Assembly: GCA_003216575.1 (NCBI GenBank)
Contig: QCIR01000004.1
Location: 1 to 64,000, forward strand
Source of the DNA: Prochlorococcus sp. AG-402-M23
GTDB taxonomy: Bacteria; Cyanobacteriota; Cyanobacteriia; PCC-6307; Cyanobiaceae
DNA length: 64,000 nucleotides
Reading direction: 5' to 3'
Shown: piece by piece, positions 44,514-53,962 of the stretch
How the letters are laid out: each line of letters begins with the position of its first letter
How positions within the stretch are numbered: position 1 is the stretch's first letter
Notes under the pieces: generated by a model
The model's input: only the letters and a program-made list of their open reading frames with translations
What the model was told of the DNA's origin: nothing
Databases searched by the model: none
Translations under genes and position numbers: made by a program

Positions 44514-45512
44514 TTACTTAGAAGTTTTTAAGTTCTTCAGCCATTTAAGAACAATTTGATTGAAAATCTTTGATGATTCATCATGGAGACAATGGCCTGA
44601 ATAATCAATGACAGTCAATTTAAGCCAAGGATGGAGCTTTATTAGTTTTTTTCCTAAAAATAGAGGTATCAATTTATCTTGCTTACCCCAAATCAATAAA
44701 ATTGGAGGACGATTTGGTAGTTTTTGAATCTTTTCAATAATAGAAGGACCTTTTGCTGAGTTTGGTCTAGTACTCATTCCAATACACATTGATCTAAGAG
44801 CTTTGGCAGCGCTAGACCTTCTCGCAGGAACTGTAACGATCCTTTTTAAAAACTTGTCATTTAAAATCGGTTTAAAGTAAGCGCCTTGAAGAGCATAAGT
44901 AATTATTTTTGTTCGTGATATTAGATTTACTAACGGTTTAAGTGGAAATAAATAAAAAAATAATTTTATTAGAAAATCCTTAACTTTCTTAAGCCAATTT
45001 GGGAAACATTTTTTAATTGGATTGACAAAAACTGGTTCTGGAAGAGAAGTTGCAACTACTGTTTTTATTAACTCAGGTCTTTGAGAGAGGGCAGTTAATG
45101 CTGTTAAGGACCCTAAAGAATTTCCAATTAGAATAACTTTACCGTTGCTATTAACGTCTACTATTTCATCAATAAAGGAATTTAATTGATTGGCCCAAAC
45201 TTGATTATCTAAATATTTTATTTTGCCTTGAAAATTTTGCTCTGATTTCCCAAATCCAAGTAAGTCTATCCCATAAATTCTAAAACCTTTAGATGCAAAT
45301 ATTTCTGCATTATTTCTCCAGTGATCGCTGCTAGCTCCAAAACCATGTATCAGAATAATAGGAGTATTTGTTTCCCCTCCAGTGACCCTATAGTGGACTC
45401 TAAGATTTTTGAAGAACCAATTCTTGGATATACCCCAATCAGGAGATCCTATAGGGGATTCATCATTTTGAATATCAGACTTGATTTCATTCAAAATAGA
45501 TTCAAACTCCAA
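44514..45512 (-). CDS. Alpha/beta-hydrolase
   Basis: A 332-residue hydrolase with the usual core: [19 protein letters not shown], the nucleophile elbow GNSLGS with its Ser, [16 protein letters not shown] carrying the acid Asp, and HCLHDESSK carrying the His. Such enzymes are frequent in cyanobacteria beside photosynthesis genes; the substrate is not determined. The N-terminus has no signal peptide. Confidence 0.88.
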   Translation of the reverse strand: MEFESILNEIKSDIQNDESPIGSPDWGISKNWFFKNLRVHYRVTGGETNTPIILIHGFGASSDHWRNNAEIFASKGFRIYGIDLLGFGKSEQNFQGKIKYLDNQVWANQLNSFIDEIVDVNSNGKVILIGNSLGSLTALTALSQRPELIKTVVATSLPEPVFVNPIKKCFPNWLKKVKDFLIKLFFYLFPLKPLVNLISRTKIITYALQGAYFKPILNDKFLKRIVTVPARRSSAAKALRSMCIGMSTRPNSAKGPSIIEKIQKLPNRPPILLIWGKQDKLIPLFLGKKLIKLHPWLKLTVIDYSGHCLHDESSKIFNQIVLKWLKNLKTSK

Positions 45513-45627
45513 TTCAAGCTGGGTTTAGATGATTTTAAGCTTATTTTAAAAATTTTCTTATGAGTTTTTATTGTTATCTGAATGTCAGGGCTTTAGGTTT
45601 TAATAGTAAATGAGTTAAATTATCTGA

Positions 45628-45726
45628 ATGGCATCAGAAATTTTTGGAATCGCTGCGGTTTTTTGGGTTTTAATCCCTGTTGGGCTCTTAGGAGGAGTTC
45701 TTCTTTTGAAACTTCAAGGTGATTAA
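45628..45726 (+). CDS. petM: Cytochrome b6f complex subunit PetM
   Basis: A 32-residue single-helix subunit of the cytochrome b6f complex, starting [20 protein letters not shown] and ending LLKLQGD, which is the PetM signature. The start is at 45628 and TAA at 45724-45726. It lies upstream of the ycf39-like gene with a short gap. Confidence 0.96.
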   Translation: MASEIFGIAAVFWVLIPVGLLGGVLLLKLQGD

Positions 45727-45781
45727 TTTCCACAATCTATAGTCTGCCCATTTAGGCTCCACTCTTGTGATGAATTCAACT

Positions 45782-46744
45782 ATGCAAGTTCTGGTGATTG
45801 GCGGCACAGGAACACTTGGTCGTCAAATAGCCAAAAATGCCATAGATGCTGGGCATAAAGTCCGCTGCATGGTTAGAAAACCTAAATCTGCTTCATTCCT
45901 CCAAGAGTGGGGATGTGAATTAACTCGTGGCAATTTAATAAATAAAGAAGATATTGAATATGCTCTTGATGGAGTAGATGCGGTTATTGACGCTGCAACA
46001 AGTCGACCTGATGACCCTAGGAGTGTTTACGAAATAGATTGGGATGGGAAATTAAACCTATACAATTCTTGTGAAGAAAAAAATGTCAAAAGAGTTGTTT
46101 TTCTATCCTTATTGGGAGCTGAGAATTATAGGGAAATACCTTTGATGGATATTAAGTATTGTACTGAGGAGCTATTAGCCAACTCGGCTTTGGATTACAC
46201 CATTTTGCAGGGAGTTGCCTTCATGCAAGGAGTAATAGGTCAGTTTGCTATTCCCATTTTAAATAACGAACCAGTTTGGATAAGCGGAAATCCTACTGAT
46301 ATTGCTTACATGAATACTCAAGATATTGCTCGATTTGCAGTTGCCGCATTGGATAGGTCTCAAACCATCAAAAAAAGATTCCCTATAGTTGGTCCCAAAG
46401 CATGGAGTGCTAGAGAATTGGTCAATTTGTGTGAAAAGTTCAGTGAAAAAAGAGCAAGGGTTTTAAAAGTTTCGCCAACTGTTATTTCTTTAGCCCAATC
46501 AGTTGTATCTTTTTTCGAGTCAACCTTAAATGTTGCAGAGAGGCTTTCTTTTTCCGAATTAAGCGGCAGTGGAGGGAAACTAGATGCTCCTATGGAGGAG
46601 ACATACGCCGCTTTTGGCCTGAGACCAGAGGATTCGACAACGATGGAGGGTTACATAAAAGAATATTACGGAGTTATTTTAAAAAGACTTAAAGACATAG
46701 GGGTTGATTTAGATCTTGAAGAGAAAAAGAAATTCCCAATTTAG
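45782..46744 (+). CDS. ycf39: Ycf39/HCF244-like NAD(P)-binding protein
   Basis: An atypical short-chain dehydrogenase that helps insert pigments or D1 during photosystem II assembly. The 320-residue protein starts with the Rossmann motif GGTGTLGRQIAKNA, followed by CMVRKPKSASFLQEWGCE, GVDAVIDAATSRPDDP and YTILQGVAFMQGVIGQFA. An in-frame GTG at 45767 and ATG at 45770 give a few extra residues; the start chosen is the one where family members begin. It is 56 bases behind petM. Confidence 0.93.
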   Translation: MQVLVIGGTGTLGRQIAKNAIDAGHKVRCMVRKPKSASFLQEWGCELTRGNLINKEDIEYALDGVDAVIDAATSRPDDPRSVYEIDWDGKLNLYNSCEEKNVKRVVFLSLLGAENYREIPLMDIKYCTEELLANSALDYTILQGVAFMQGVIGQFAIPILNNEPVWISGNPTDIAYMNTQDIARFAVAALDRSQTIKKRFPIVGPKAWSARELVNLCEKFSEKRARVLKVSPTVISLAQSVVSFFESTLNVAERLSFSELSGSGGKLDAPMEETYAAFGLRPEDSTTMEGYIKEYYGVILKRLKDIGVDLDLEEKKKFPI

Positions 46745-46796
46745 TCTATTGCAAAAACATAGTTGATATGTACTATTGGGAAAATCTTTTTTTGTG

Positions 46797-47012
46797 ATGT
46801 CTATTAGTCAAATTAAGAACCTTAATAGAAGATTGGAAAATCTAACTAAAGAAGCATCTTCTGAGCTCGATAAGATATGTGGTAATGAATTATGGAAAAG
46901 TATAGGATTTGAAGCTTTTGATGGTTTGGCTGATGCCGGTTTAAGAGCTTCTGCAAATTATTATTATGGACAATTTCAAACTGCTCGAGAGTTGCAAGAC
47001 ATTTTTAGTTAA
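46797..47012 (+). CDS. Conserved-looking small protein, unknown
   Basis: A 71-residue helical protein from the ATG at 46797 (MSISQIKNLNRRLENLTKEA). The C-terminal half has GFEAFDGLADAGLRASANYY followed by GQFQTARELQDIF. No named domain is recognised. The composition and spacing between the ycf39-like gene and infA support a real gene. Confidence 0.6.
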   Translation: MSISQIKNLNRRLENLTKEASSELDKICGNELWKSIGFEAFDGLADAGLRASANYYYGQFQTARELQDIFS

Positions 47013-47089
47013 ATATACATTTATTGGTTAATTAAAGACTTTTTAGAATACAATCATTTTAGTTAATTTGTGATGCAAAAAAAAACCAC

Positions 47090-47359
47090 ATGATTGAAAC
47101 ATCTGGCGTGATTGAAAAAGAGCAAGGAAATGGATTCTATCTTGTGACTCTTGAACAGCCGGCTGGACATCAATGCTTGTGTAGGGCGGCAGGGAAATTG
47201 ACAAAATTTAGAATAAAATTGCTCGCAGGAGATAAAGTTCTTGTCGAAATAAGTCCCTATGATTTAACAAGAGGTCGTATTACATATAGAGAAAGAAACG
47301 TAGGCCCTGGAGGAGGAAGACAAGGAGGTAATAGACCAGGAGGGCCAAGGAAAAGATAA
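47090..47359 (+). CDS. infA: Translation initiation factor IF-1-like protein
   Basis: An 89-residue OB-fold protein. The core shows GVIEKEQGNGFYLVTLEQPA, a KLTKFRIKLLAGDKVLVEIS segment and PYDLTRGRITYRER, which is close to IF-1. Compared with the usual 72 residues it carries a Gly/Arg-rich C-terminal extension (GPGGGRQGGNRPGGPRKR). A Cys pair in HQCLCRAAGK is unusual for IF-1. A second, standard IF-1 may exist elsewhere in the genome within the ribosomal operon. Confidence 0.75.
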   Translation: MIETSGVIEKEQGNGFYLVTLEQPAGHQCLCRAAGKLTKFRIKLLAGDKVLVEISPYDLTRGRITYRERNVGPGGGRQGGNRPGGPRKR

Positions 47360-47363
47360 TTCA

Positions 47364-48740
47364 TTAATCAACTAGTTGATCTAACGCGGATTTATATTCA
47401 CTTCTTGCTTTAACACCTTTCCATTGTTTTTTTAATTCCTTATTTTTGAAAAGATGTACCGTTGGAGTTCCGCTCACTTCGGCTTGTTTGGCAATATCTT
47501 GATCATTCTCAATGTCAATCTCAACACCTATTGCTTTTCCATTTGATTCGTTAAGAACTCTCTGAAGTTGAGGCTTGAGGATGTGGCAGGGGCCGCAACT
47601 ACTAGATGTATATATTACAAAAAGAGGCTTTTGCGTCTCATGGTACAACTTTCTCAGTGCGTAGCCTCCCTTTTGCCAAGTTTTTTCGGGATCGAAATTT
47701 TCCTCGTTACTTATTTCTAAAGTTTTTGTTTTCTCAGCCTTTGATGGCTCTAATTCATCTCGTTTTATTAGAGTCGCTAGTTTATTTTTTGAAAGCCATC
47801 TTTCGGCGGCCAGAGCTGCTTTGCAGCCACTGCCTGCAGCGGTAACACCTTGTCGCCATTCCGAATCAGAAACGTCTCCGGCTGCATAAACACCTTCCAA
47901 AGAAGTTTCTGGCCTTCCAGGTTCAGTTAATAAGTAACCTTTTGAGTCTGTACTTAACTGATTTGTGAACAAAGACGTATTGGGTGTATGCCCAATTGCA
48001 TAAAAAAGGCCTTTAGCTGAAATTTCATTTTCCTGGTTAGTATTTTTTCGTTTAATTCTTAATTTCTCCAGCCATTCATTACCTAAAACATCTAAGAGCT
48101 CAGTTTCCCAGTGGATAGTAATATTGGAGTTTGCTTGTACTCGATCGGCCATTGCTGCAGAGGCCTTTAACTTTTTTGATCTAACTAATAAATGTACATG
48201 GCTACCGTATTTAGTTAGATATTCAGCTTCTTCACAGGCAGAGTCTCCTCCTCCAACTACTGCTAATTCTTCGTTTCTGAATTGAGGAGTTGCTCCATCG
48301 CAAATTGCGCAGGCACTAATACCTTTGCTCCAGAATGACTTTTCGTTCTTTAGACCTAGTCGATTCGCTCTTGCTCCAGTGGAAATGATTAAAGAGTTTG
48401 ATTTAATATTTTGAGTGGAGGTGGAAATAGAAAAGGGTCTTTTGCTTAGATCAATTGATGTGGCATCTTCTTCAATTAACTTTGTCCCCCATCTAACCGC
48501 TTGAGCTTTGATTAAATCCATCAATTCTGGTCCTTGAACTCCATTTGGGAAACCTGGAAAATTCTCTACAAATGTTGTCGTCATTAATTGACCACCAGGG
48601 ATTCCACCCTTTTCAAAACCAGTAATAAGCAATGGCTGAAGATTCGCTCTTGCCGCATATATAGCAGCGGTATATCCAGCGGGGCCTGAGCCTATAATGA
48701 CTATATTCTCAGTTGTTAATTCTTTTTTCTCGGCTGGCAT
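47364..48740 (-). CDS. NADPH-thioredoxin reductase C (reductase-thioredoxin fusion)
   Basis: A 458-residue fusion. The N-terminal reductase (1-325) has the FAD motif [15 protein letters not shown] (17-31), the redox-active CAIC (144-147) and the NADPH motif [17 protein letters not shown]. The C-terminal thioredoxin (about 350-458) has CGPC at 382-385. This is the NTRC arrangement of cyanobacteria and chloroplasts that reduces 2-Cys peroxiredoxins and Calvin-cycle targets. It is alone on the minus strand. Confidence 0.96.
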   Translation of the reverse strand: MPAEKKELTTENIVIIGSGPAGYTAAIYAARANLQPLLITGFEKGGIPGGQLMTTTFVENFPGFPNGVQGPELMDLIKAQAVRWGTKLIEEDATSIDLSKRPFSISTSTQNIKSNSLIISTGARANRLGLKNEKSFWSKGISACAICDGATPQFRNEELAVVGGGDSACEEAEYLTKYGSHVHLLVRSKKLKASAAMADRVQANSNITIHWETELLDVLGNEWLEKLRIKRKNTNQENEISAKGLFYAIGHTPNTSLFTNQLSTDSKGYLLTEPGRPETSLEGVYAAGDVSDSEWRQGVTAAGSGCKAALAAERWLSKNKLATLIKRDELEPSKAEKTKTLEISNEENFDPEKTWQKGGYALRKLYHETQKPLFVIYTSSSCGPCHILKPQLQRVLNESNGKAIGVEIDIENDQDIAKQAEVSGTPTVHLFKNKELKKQWKGVKARSEYKSALDQLVD

Positions 48741-48840
48741 GCCATACCAAAATCAAACTGACTTACACGATATAAGAAAAAATCTTGAAAGTGTATTTAA
48801 AGCAAAAAAGGAATTTTTTTAAATCTCAAATTATTGAAAA

Positions 48841-49071
48841 TCAAAGTTCTAAAAGTTCATCAGCGTCAAAATTTTCTTTTTGAAAATTAGGAACTTGTAA
48901 TGTTGAGGCTTTCAATCCCTCAGGGTAAGTATTTATACATGTAATCCATTCGCAGAATTCCTGGCTGATAGCGTAACTATCTTCATATCTTTCCACACTA
49001 TCTAGTAAAGCTATTCTGCTTGCAGCCCAACAGCTTGAGATACTTATTCTCTTATTGAAAGAAGCATTCAT
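48841..49071 (-). CDS. Small QExxEWI-motif protein, copy 3
   Basis: A 76-residue protein from the ATG at 49071 (a longer frame starts at 49101). The core is SYAISQEFCEWITCINTYPE, sharing the Q-E-F-x-E-W-I motif and a following short acidic tail with the proteins at 26153 and 29232. This copy is longer at both ends and has an acidic FDADELLEL C-terminus. The function is unknown. Confidence 0.68.
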   Translation of the reverse strand: MNASFNKRISISSCWAASRIALLDSVERYEDSYAISQEFCEWITCINTYPEGLKASTLQVPNFQKENFDADELLEL

Positions 49072-49278
49072 AATCAATCCCCAACGAGGACACATTGACA
49101 TGCCATTGGTAGATTAACTTGTGTTTTTTGGTACAAATTTGCGTTTTGTCTGGAAAACGAAATTATCACTTAAGATTTAAGATTTTCTTAATATTTAGAT
49201 TCCAATCGGCTCTTTTGATGTAACGGCAATATTAATGGCTAATTAAAATGATTCTTTCAGAAATTATTGGCTAACAAA

Positions 49279-49857
49279 TTAAACTGCTTCTGTATGATTT
49301 ATTAATAGTTTTTCAACATCATTAATACCCTCAATTGCTGCATTTTTGGCTAACTCAAAATCACCATTAGCTTCATCTTCTAAAGCTTTGGCAACCTTAT
49401 TTGTTAATTCTTCTTTTTTGCCCTCGATCATTACTATTATTTCATTCTCAATAACTTTTCTAACGGCTTTAGACGGTAATTTGTCATCTTTTGCTTCAGC
49501 AAATGTTCCTTGCACAAGTTCTTGTATAAATAATCGATGAACCTCGCTGCTTCTTAAAAAACTTTCAGTAGCGTTAATGATCCCTTCAACCAAAGCTTCG
49601 TCTGGTTCAGATTCTTTGTTTGCAAGTTTGAATTCCCAGTCAAGATGTTTCCTCTGCCAACCAGAAGCATGAAGGCTTGGCATCACTGTTTGAGAAAAAG
49701 TGTCTACAGACATTTCGTAAATTCGTTCTGCTAGTCGCTCACACCATTCTTTGCCATGACTTTGTAGATTTTTTTGCATGGCTGTTCTTGGAACAGCATG
49801 CCCACCGTGATGGCTATGACAGACACCATCAGGACATTCGATCGCGGTGAGGCTCAT
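49279..49857 (-). CDS. Protein with a Cys/His metal-binding-like N-terminus
   Basis: A 192-residue protein. The N-terminal CPDGVCHSHHGGHAVP segment (8-23) holds two Cys and four His, which suggests binding of a transition metal. The rest is helical (WCERLAERIYEMSVDTFSQT, then long amphipathic helices with many Glu/Lys). I know related hypotheticals in marine picocyanobacteria but not a function. It is divergent from pntA. Confidence 0.7.
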   Translation of the reverse strand: MSLTAIECPDGVCHSHHGGHAVPRTAMQKNLQSHGKEWCERLAERIYEMSVDTFSQTVMPSLHASGWQRKHLDWEFKLANKESEPDEALVEGIINATESFLRSSEVHRLFIQELVQGTFAEAKDDKLPSKAVRKVIENEIIVMIEGKKEELTNKVAKALEDEANGDFELAKNAAIEGINDVEKLLINHTEAV

Positions 49858-49990
49858 TTTTTCTTGATCGATAACATTTTCTCATTTCCTTCATAGCCAA
49901 GGAAAACTATTAGGAAAACCTTTCTTAACTAAAAATGCTGGTATTCAAACCTTTCCTCTCCTAATCTGAAGGAGGATAAATATTTTTACT

Positions 49991-51130
49991 TTGGTTAGTT
50001 TCTTAATTCCCTGCGAATCAGCTTTAGGGGAAACACGTGTTTCTGCTACTCCAGAGACAGTTAAAAAGTTTTGCGACTTAGGCTGTAAAGTTTTTTTTGA
50101 AAAAGGTGCAGGAGAGGCTGCTGGTTTTCTAGATAATTCTTATGTGAAGGCTGGGGCAGAATTAGTTGAAAAGGAAAATAATGAGGTAAAAAAAATAGTT
50201 GATATTGTTCTCTGCGTTCAAACTCCAGAAGAAAAATTTCTTTCACATTTAAAATCTGGCTCTTTCCTTGTGGGCTTATTGGATCCTTATGGGAATAAAT
50301 TATTAGCCGAAAAATTAAAATCCCAAAAAATCTCTGCAATATCTTTGGAGTTGCTTCCAAGAATTAGCAGAGCTCAATCATCAGATGCATTATCTTCGCA
50401 AGCAAATATAGCTGGATATAAATCTGTACTTTTAGCGGCTAGTGCTCTTGATCGATATTTTCCAATGTTAATGACTGCTGCTGGTACTATTCAGCCTTCA
50501 AAAGTTGTTGTTTTAGGTGCTGGGGTAGCAGGACTGCAAGCTATTGCAACTGCAAAAAGACTAGGTGCTGTTGTTTATGTGAGTGATATTCGAGAGGCTG
50601 TAAAGGAGCAAGTTGAATCACTTGGAGCAAGATTTATTGCGCTTCCAAAGATCGATGAAACTCCATCAGAGGTAGGAGGATATGCAAAACAAGTTTCTGA
50701 TGAATTTCTGATTGCACAAAGAAAAGAATTGGCAATTCAATTATCTGAAGCTGATGTGGCAATTTGTACTGCTCAGGTGCCTGGTAAAAAAGCTCCCAAA
50801 CTTATTGATGAAAATATGTTGGATGATATGCGTCCTGGTTCGGTAGTGGTTGATCTTGCTGTGCTTAGTGGTGGTAATTGTGCATGTTCAAAACCAGGAG
50901 AAACTTTTGTTAGAAAAGGTGTCAAGATTGTGGGTGCTTCTAATCTCCCTTGCTCAATACCAAATCATGCAAGTTCTTTATATTCGAGAAATTTATTGTC
51001 TCTTCTTCAGCCAATGTTTAAAGAGGGTAAGTTTTTAATTGATAACGATGATGAGCTTATTGCTGGTTCTTTGATTAGTAAGGATGGAGTAATACTCAAA
51101 TCAGAGATTATTGAGAATGGAGGAAACTAG
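49991..51130 (+). CDS. pntA: NAD(P) transhydrogenase alpha subunit, part 1
   Basis: NAD-binding soluble subunit (dI) of proton-translocating transhydrogenase. The 379 residues start with TTG after a GGAGGA ribosome-binding site and show the alanine dehydrogenase/PNT N-terminal domain and a Rossmann core VVVLGAGVAGLQAIATAKRL, then PGKKAPKLIDENMLDDMRPG and SVVVDLAVLSGGNCA. In cyanobacteria the alpha subunit is split; the membrane part is the next gene, 3 bases on. Confidence 0.95.
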   Translation: MVSFLIPCESALGETRVSATPETVKKFCDLGCKVFFEKGAGEAAGFLDNSYVKAGAELVEKENNEVKKIVDIVLCVQTPEEKFLSHLKSGSFLVGLLDPYGNKLLAEKLKSQKISAISLELLPRISRAQSSDALSSQANIAGYKSVLLAASALDRYFPMLMTAAGTIQPSKVVVLGAGVAGLQAIATAKRLGAVVYVSDIREAVKEQVESLGARFIALPKIDETPSEVGGYAKQVSDEFLIAQRKELAIQLSEADVAICTAQVPGKKAPKLIDENMLDDMRPGSVVVDLAVLSGGNCACSKPGETFVRKGVKIVGASNLPCSIPNHASSLYSRNLLSLLQPMFKEGKFLIDNDDELIAGSLISKDGVILKSEIIENGGN

Positions 51131-51133
51131 GTC

Positions 51134-51427
51134 ATGAGTTTTTTTAGTGAAGCTCTTTGGGTGCTTCTTCTTGGAAGCCTTTTGGGATTAGAGCTTATAG
51201 GAAAAGTCCCTCCAACTTTGCATACTCCATTAATGAGTGGGGCTAATGCAATTTCAGGCATCACGATGCTTGCAGCTTTAACTTTAATAATAAAATCCGG
51301 AGACAATTTACCTTTACTAATAATTGGATCAATATCTCTTGGATTTGCTTTGTTTAATGTGATTGGTGGCTTCCTTGTTACAGACAGGATGCTTGCAATG
51401 TTTAGTCGTAAAAAAACTCGTAAATAG
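51134..51427 (+). CDS. NAD(P) transhydrogenase alpha subunit, part 2
   Basis: A 97-residue membrane part of the alpha subunit (dII) with three helices: EALWVLLLGSLLGLELIGKV, then TPLMSGANAISGITMLAALT with the GANAISG signature, and LPLLIIGSISLGFALFNVIG. It lies between pntA part 1 and pntB, with gaps of 3 and 11 bases, so the three are one operon. Confidence 0.95.
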   Translation: MSFFSEALWVLLLGSLLGLELIGKVPPTLHTPLMSGANAISGITMLAALTLIIKSGDNLPLLIIGSISLGFALFNVIGGFLVTDRMLAMFSRKKTRK

Positions 51428-51438
51428 GATTATCTCTT

Positions 51439-52878
51439 ATGACTTTTATTGCTCCCGTTAAGTTTGCTATTGATCTGCTGGCAGTTTTATTGCTTGCTTT
51501 AGGTATCAAAGGCCTATCTAAAGTTAGATCAGCAAGAGAGGCGAATAGGCTTGCCGCCATTGCAATGATATTGGCTGCTTTTGGAGTATTGCTTAACTCT
51601 CAAGGAACCATAGGCATTTCTATTAACTCTTGGATTTGGATAATTTGTGGAACTTTAATCGGAGGCCTTTTAGGTGCTTTAACTGCTAAAAGGGTTCCAA
51701 TGACTGCGATGCCTGAGATAGTAGCTTTGTTTAACGGTTGTGGAGGTATGTCATCGCTATTGGTGGCACTTGGTGTGGCTTTGTTCCCGTCGACAGACGG
51801 CTCAGATGGTGTAGTCGGTGAACTTATTAGAAATTTCTCAATAGTCGTTTCACTCTTTGTTGGAGCTATTACATTCTCTGGATCAATTGTGGCAATGGCC
51901 AAGCTTCAAGGTTGGCTTTCTACACCTTCTTGGACCCAAAGCAAAGCTAGGCATTTTTTCAATATTCTATGTGCTGTTATTGCTTTAATAGGTGGAATTT
52001 ATCTTTCAATCGATGGACAAAATGGTCTTTTTCTTATTGTAATTGCTTCATCTTTGCTGGGTATTGGAGTTACTCTTCCTATTGGAGGAGCCGATATGCC
52101 AGTAGTTATATCCTTGCTAAATAGCTACTCAGGAGTTGCAGCAGCAGCGGCAGGATTTGTTGTAGGTAGTCAACTTTTGATTGTCGCCGGTGCAATGGTT
52201 GGAGCTGCTGGATTAATACTTACTCAAGTAATGTGTGATGGCATGAATAGATCTTTAGTTTCTGTATTATTTGGGGGTGCACTTGGATCTAGTTCTATTA
52301 GTTCAGGAGGTGGAGGTGGAGAATATACAAATATTACTAGTTGCAGCCCAGAAGAATGTGCACTCACTCTTGAGGCGGCAGAGAGAGTCGTCATTGTTCC
52401 TGGTTATGGTCTTGCTGTGGCTCAGGCTCAGCACACACTAAGAGAGGTCACCAGAGTTTTAGAAAACGCTGACATTGAAGTCACGTATGCTATTCATCCT
52501 GTCGCAGGAAGAATGCCTGGTCACATGAACGTTCTGTTGGCCGAAGCAGATGTTCCTTATGAGCAATTAAAAGAAATGGATGTAATCAATCCTGAATTTC
52601 CCGCGACGGATGTTGTATTAGTGTTAGGAGCGAATGATGTGGTTAACCCTCAGGCCAAGAATGATCAGACTTCACCTTTGTATGGAATGCCAGTTTTAGA
52701 TGTTCAAGAAGCTAGAACTGTATTTGTTGTTAAGAGAGGAATGAGTGCTGGATATTCAGGAATAAAAAATGACCTTTTTGATTTGCAAAATACCTCTATG
52801 GTCTTTGGAGATGCAAAAAAGGTTCTTGGAGATCTTTTATTGGAATTAAAGGAGCTTGGAGTTGGCAGTAAAGGATAA
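51439..52878 (+). CDS. pntB: NAD(P) transhydrogenase beta subunit
   Basis: The 479-residue beta subunit with eight or nine helices (about 1-270) forming the proton channel, then the NADP-binding domain dIII (about 300-479) with VIVPGYGLAVAQAQHTLREV, HPVAGRMPGHMNVLLAEA, VVLVLGANDVVNPQAKND and VVKRGMSAGYSGIKND. The operon couples the proton gradient to NADPH supply. Its end overlaps the start of the hydrolase gene by about 23 bases. Confidence 0.97.
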   Translation: MTFIAPVKFAIDLLAVLLLALGIKGLSKVRSAREANRLAAIAMILAAFGVLLNSQGTIGISINSWIWIICGTLIGGLLGALTAKRVPMTAMPEIVALFNGCGGMSSLLVALGVALFPSTDGSDGVVGELIRNFSIVVSLFVGAITFSGSIVAMAKLQGWLSTPSWTQSKARHFFNILCAVIALIGGIYLSIDGQNGLFLIVIASSLLGIGVTLPIGGADMPVVISLLNSYSGVAAAAAGFVVGSQLLIVAGAMVGAAGLILTQVMCDGMNRSLVSVLFGGALGSSSISSGGGGGEYTNITSCSPEECALTLEAAERVVIVPGYGLAVAQAQHTLREVTRVLENADIEVTYAIHPVAGRMPGHMNVLLAEADVPYEQLKEMDVINPEFPATDVVLVLGANDVVNPQAKNDQTSPLYGMPVLDVQEARTVFVVKRGMSAGYSGIKNDLFDLQNTSMVFGDAKKVLGDLLLELKELGVGSKG

Positions 52879-53962
52879 TTTAAAAAAACAAGATTTACTT
52901 TCAGATTTAGGAATAAGCCCTTTTAAACAGCGTCTTCCATGGATCGGTCCTGACCTTCAGACACTAAGAGATACCTTTGCCTCAGATAAATTGCCTGATG
53001 GCTATTCATCTGAAATTCGTATAAAGGTTCCACCTCTCAAAAATAGAAAGACAGGAGGAGGTTTCTTGGTTGCCTACTTGGATAAGCCATCAAGTGTATC
53101 GAGTATTAATGGTTTAGTTCTACTTCTTCATGGTCTTGGTGGTTCCACTCGCAGAAGAGGTTTGACCAGAATGGCGAGTGCTTTGGTGCAATCAAATTTC
53201 GCTGTTTTGAAGCTTAATCTGAGAGGTTCAGATCCTTGTAGGGATTTTGTTGATGGTACCTATGCTGCTGAATGCAATAGTGATTTGATTCCTGTCTTAA
53301 GGCGTGCCAGAGAGATTTCATATCAATTAACTGAAGACTATCAATCTTCAAAAAACATTCCTGTCTTTGGTGCTGGGATCTCTTTGGGTGGAACTATTCT
53401 TTTAAATGCTTGCATGCGTGATGAGTCTTTATTAGATGGATTGGTATGTATAAGTAGTCCTTTGGATTTGAATGAATGTAGTTCTTCTATTGAAAGACCA
53501 AGAAATTTTATTTATCAAAAATGGTTGTTAAATCGTTTAATTAGGCAAACTTTAGAAGATCCTTTTGGGATAGAAGAAAGGGAAAAGAATGCATTATTAA
53601 AAAATAGCAAGGATAAAGAAAGAAAAATAAATAATATTAGATCTTTTGATAATTTGATAACTGCTCCAAGGTGGGGATATAAAGATGTTGGAGAATATTA
53701 TGCAAAAGCATCTCCTTTCTTCACTCTTATAGAAAATAAAAAATCTCTTCCTAAAACATTATTTATTCAATCCAAAGATGATCCTTGGGTGCCTTTTTTA
53801 GCTGCTGAAAAACTAATGGAAAAAATGAAATTTTCTAATAATCAAATAGCTAATCAATTTATTTTTACTGAGAAAGGAGGACACAATGGATTTCATGGGG
53901 TTCAAGGTTGTTGGGGGGATCAAGTTGTTTCTAAATGGTTTTTATCTTTGAAAACTATTTAA
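52856..53962 (+). CDS. YheT-like alpha/beta-hydrolase
   Basis: A 368-residue hydrolase of the YheT/ABHD1-3 family. It shows FKQRLPWIGPDLQTLRDTF near the N-terminus, the LLLHGLGGSTRRRGLTRMAS oxyanion loop, the nucleophile elbow GAGISLGGTILLN, the PKTLFIQSKDDPWVPF acid strand and the GGHNGFHG His loop. The start at 52856 is TTG inside pntB; in-frame alternatives at 52862 and 52868 are equally likely. The substrate is unknown. Confidence 0.88.
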   Translation: MELAVKDNLKKQDLLSDLGISPFKQRLPWIGPDLQTLRDTFASDKLPDGYSSEIRIKVPPLKNRKTGGGFLVAYLDKPSSVSSINGLVLLLHGLGGSTRRRGLTRMASALVQSNFAVLKLNLRGSDPCRDFVDGTYAAECNSDLIPVLRRAREISYQLTEDYQSSKNIPVFGAGISLGGTILLNACMRDESLLDGLVCISSPLDLNECSSSIERPRNFIYQKWLLNRLIRQTLEDPFGIEEREKNALLKNSKDKERKINNIRSFDNLITAPRWGYKDVGEYYAKASPFFTLIENKKSLPKTLFIQSKDDPWVPFLAAEKLMEKMKFSNNQIANQFIFTEKGGHNGFHGVQGCWGDQVVSKWFLSLKTI

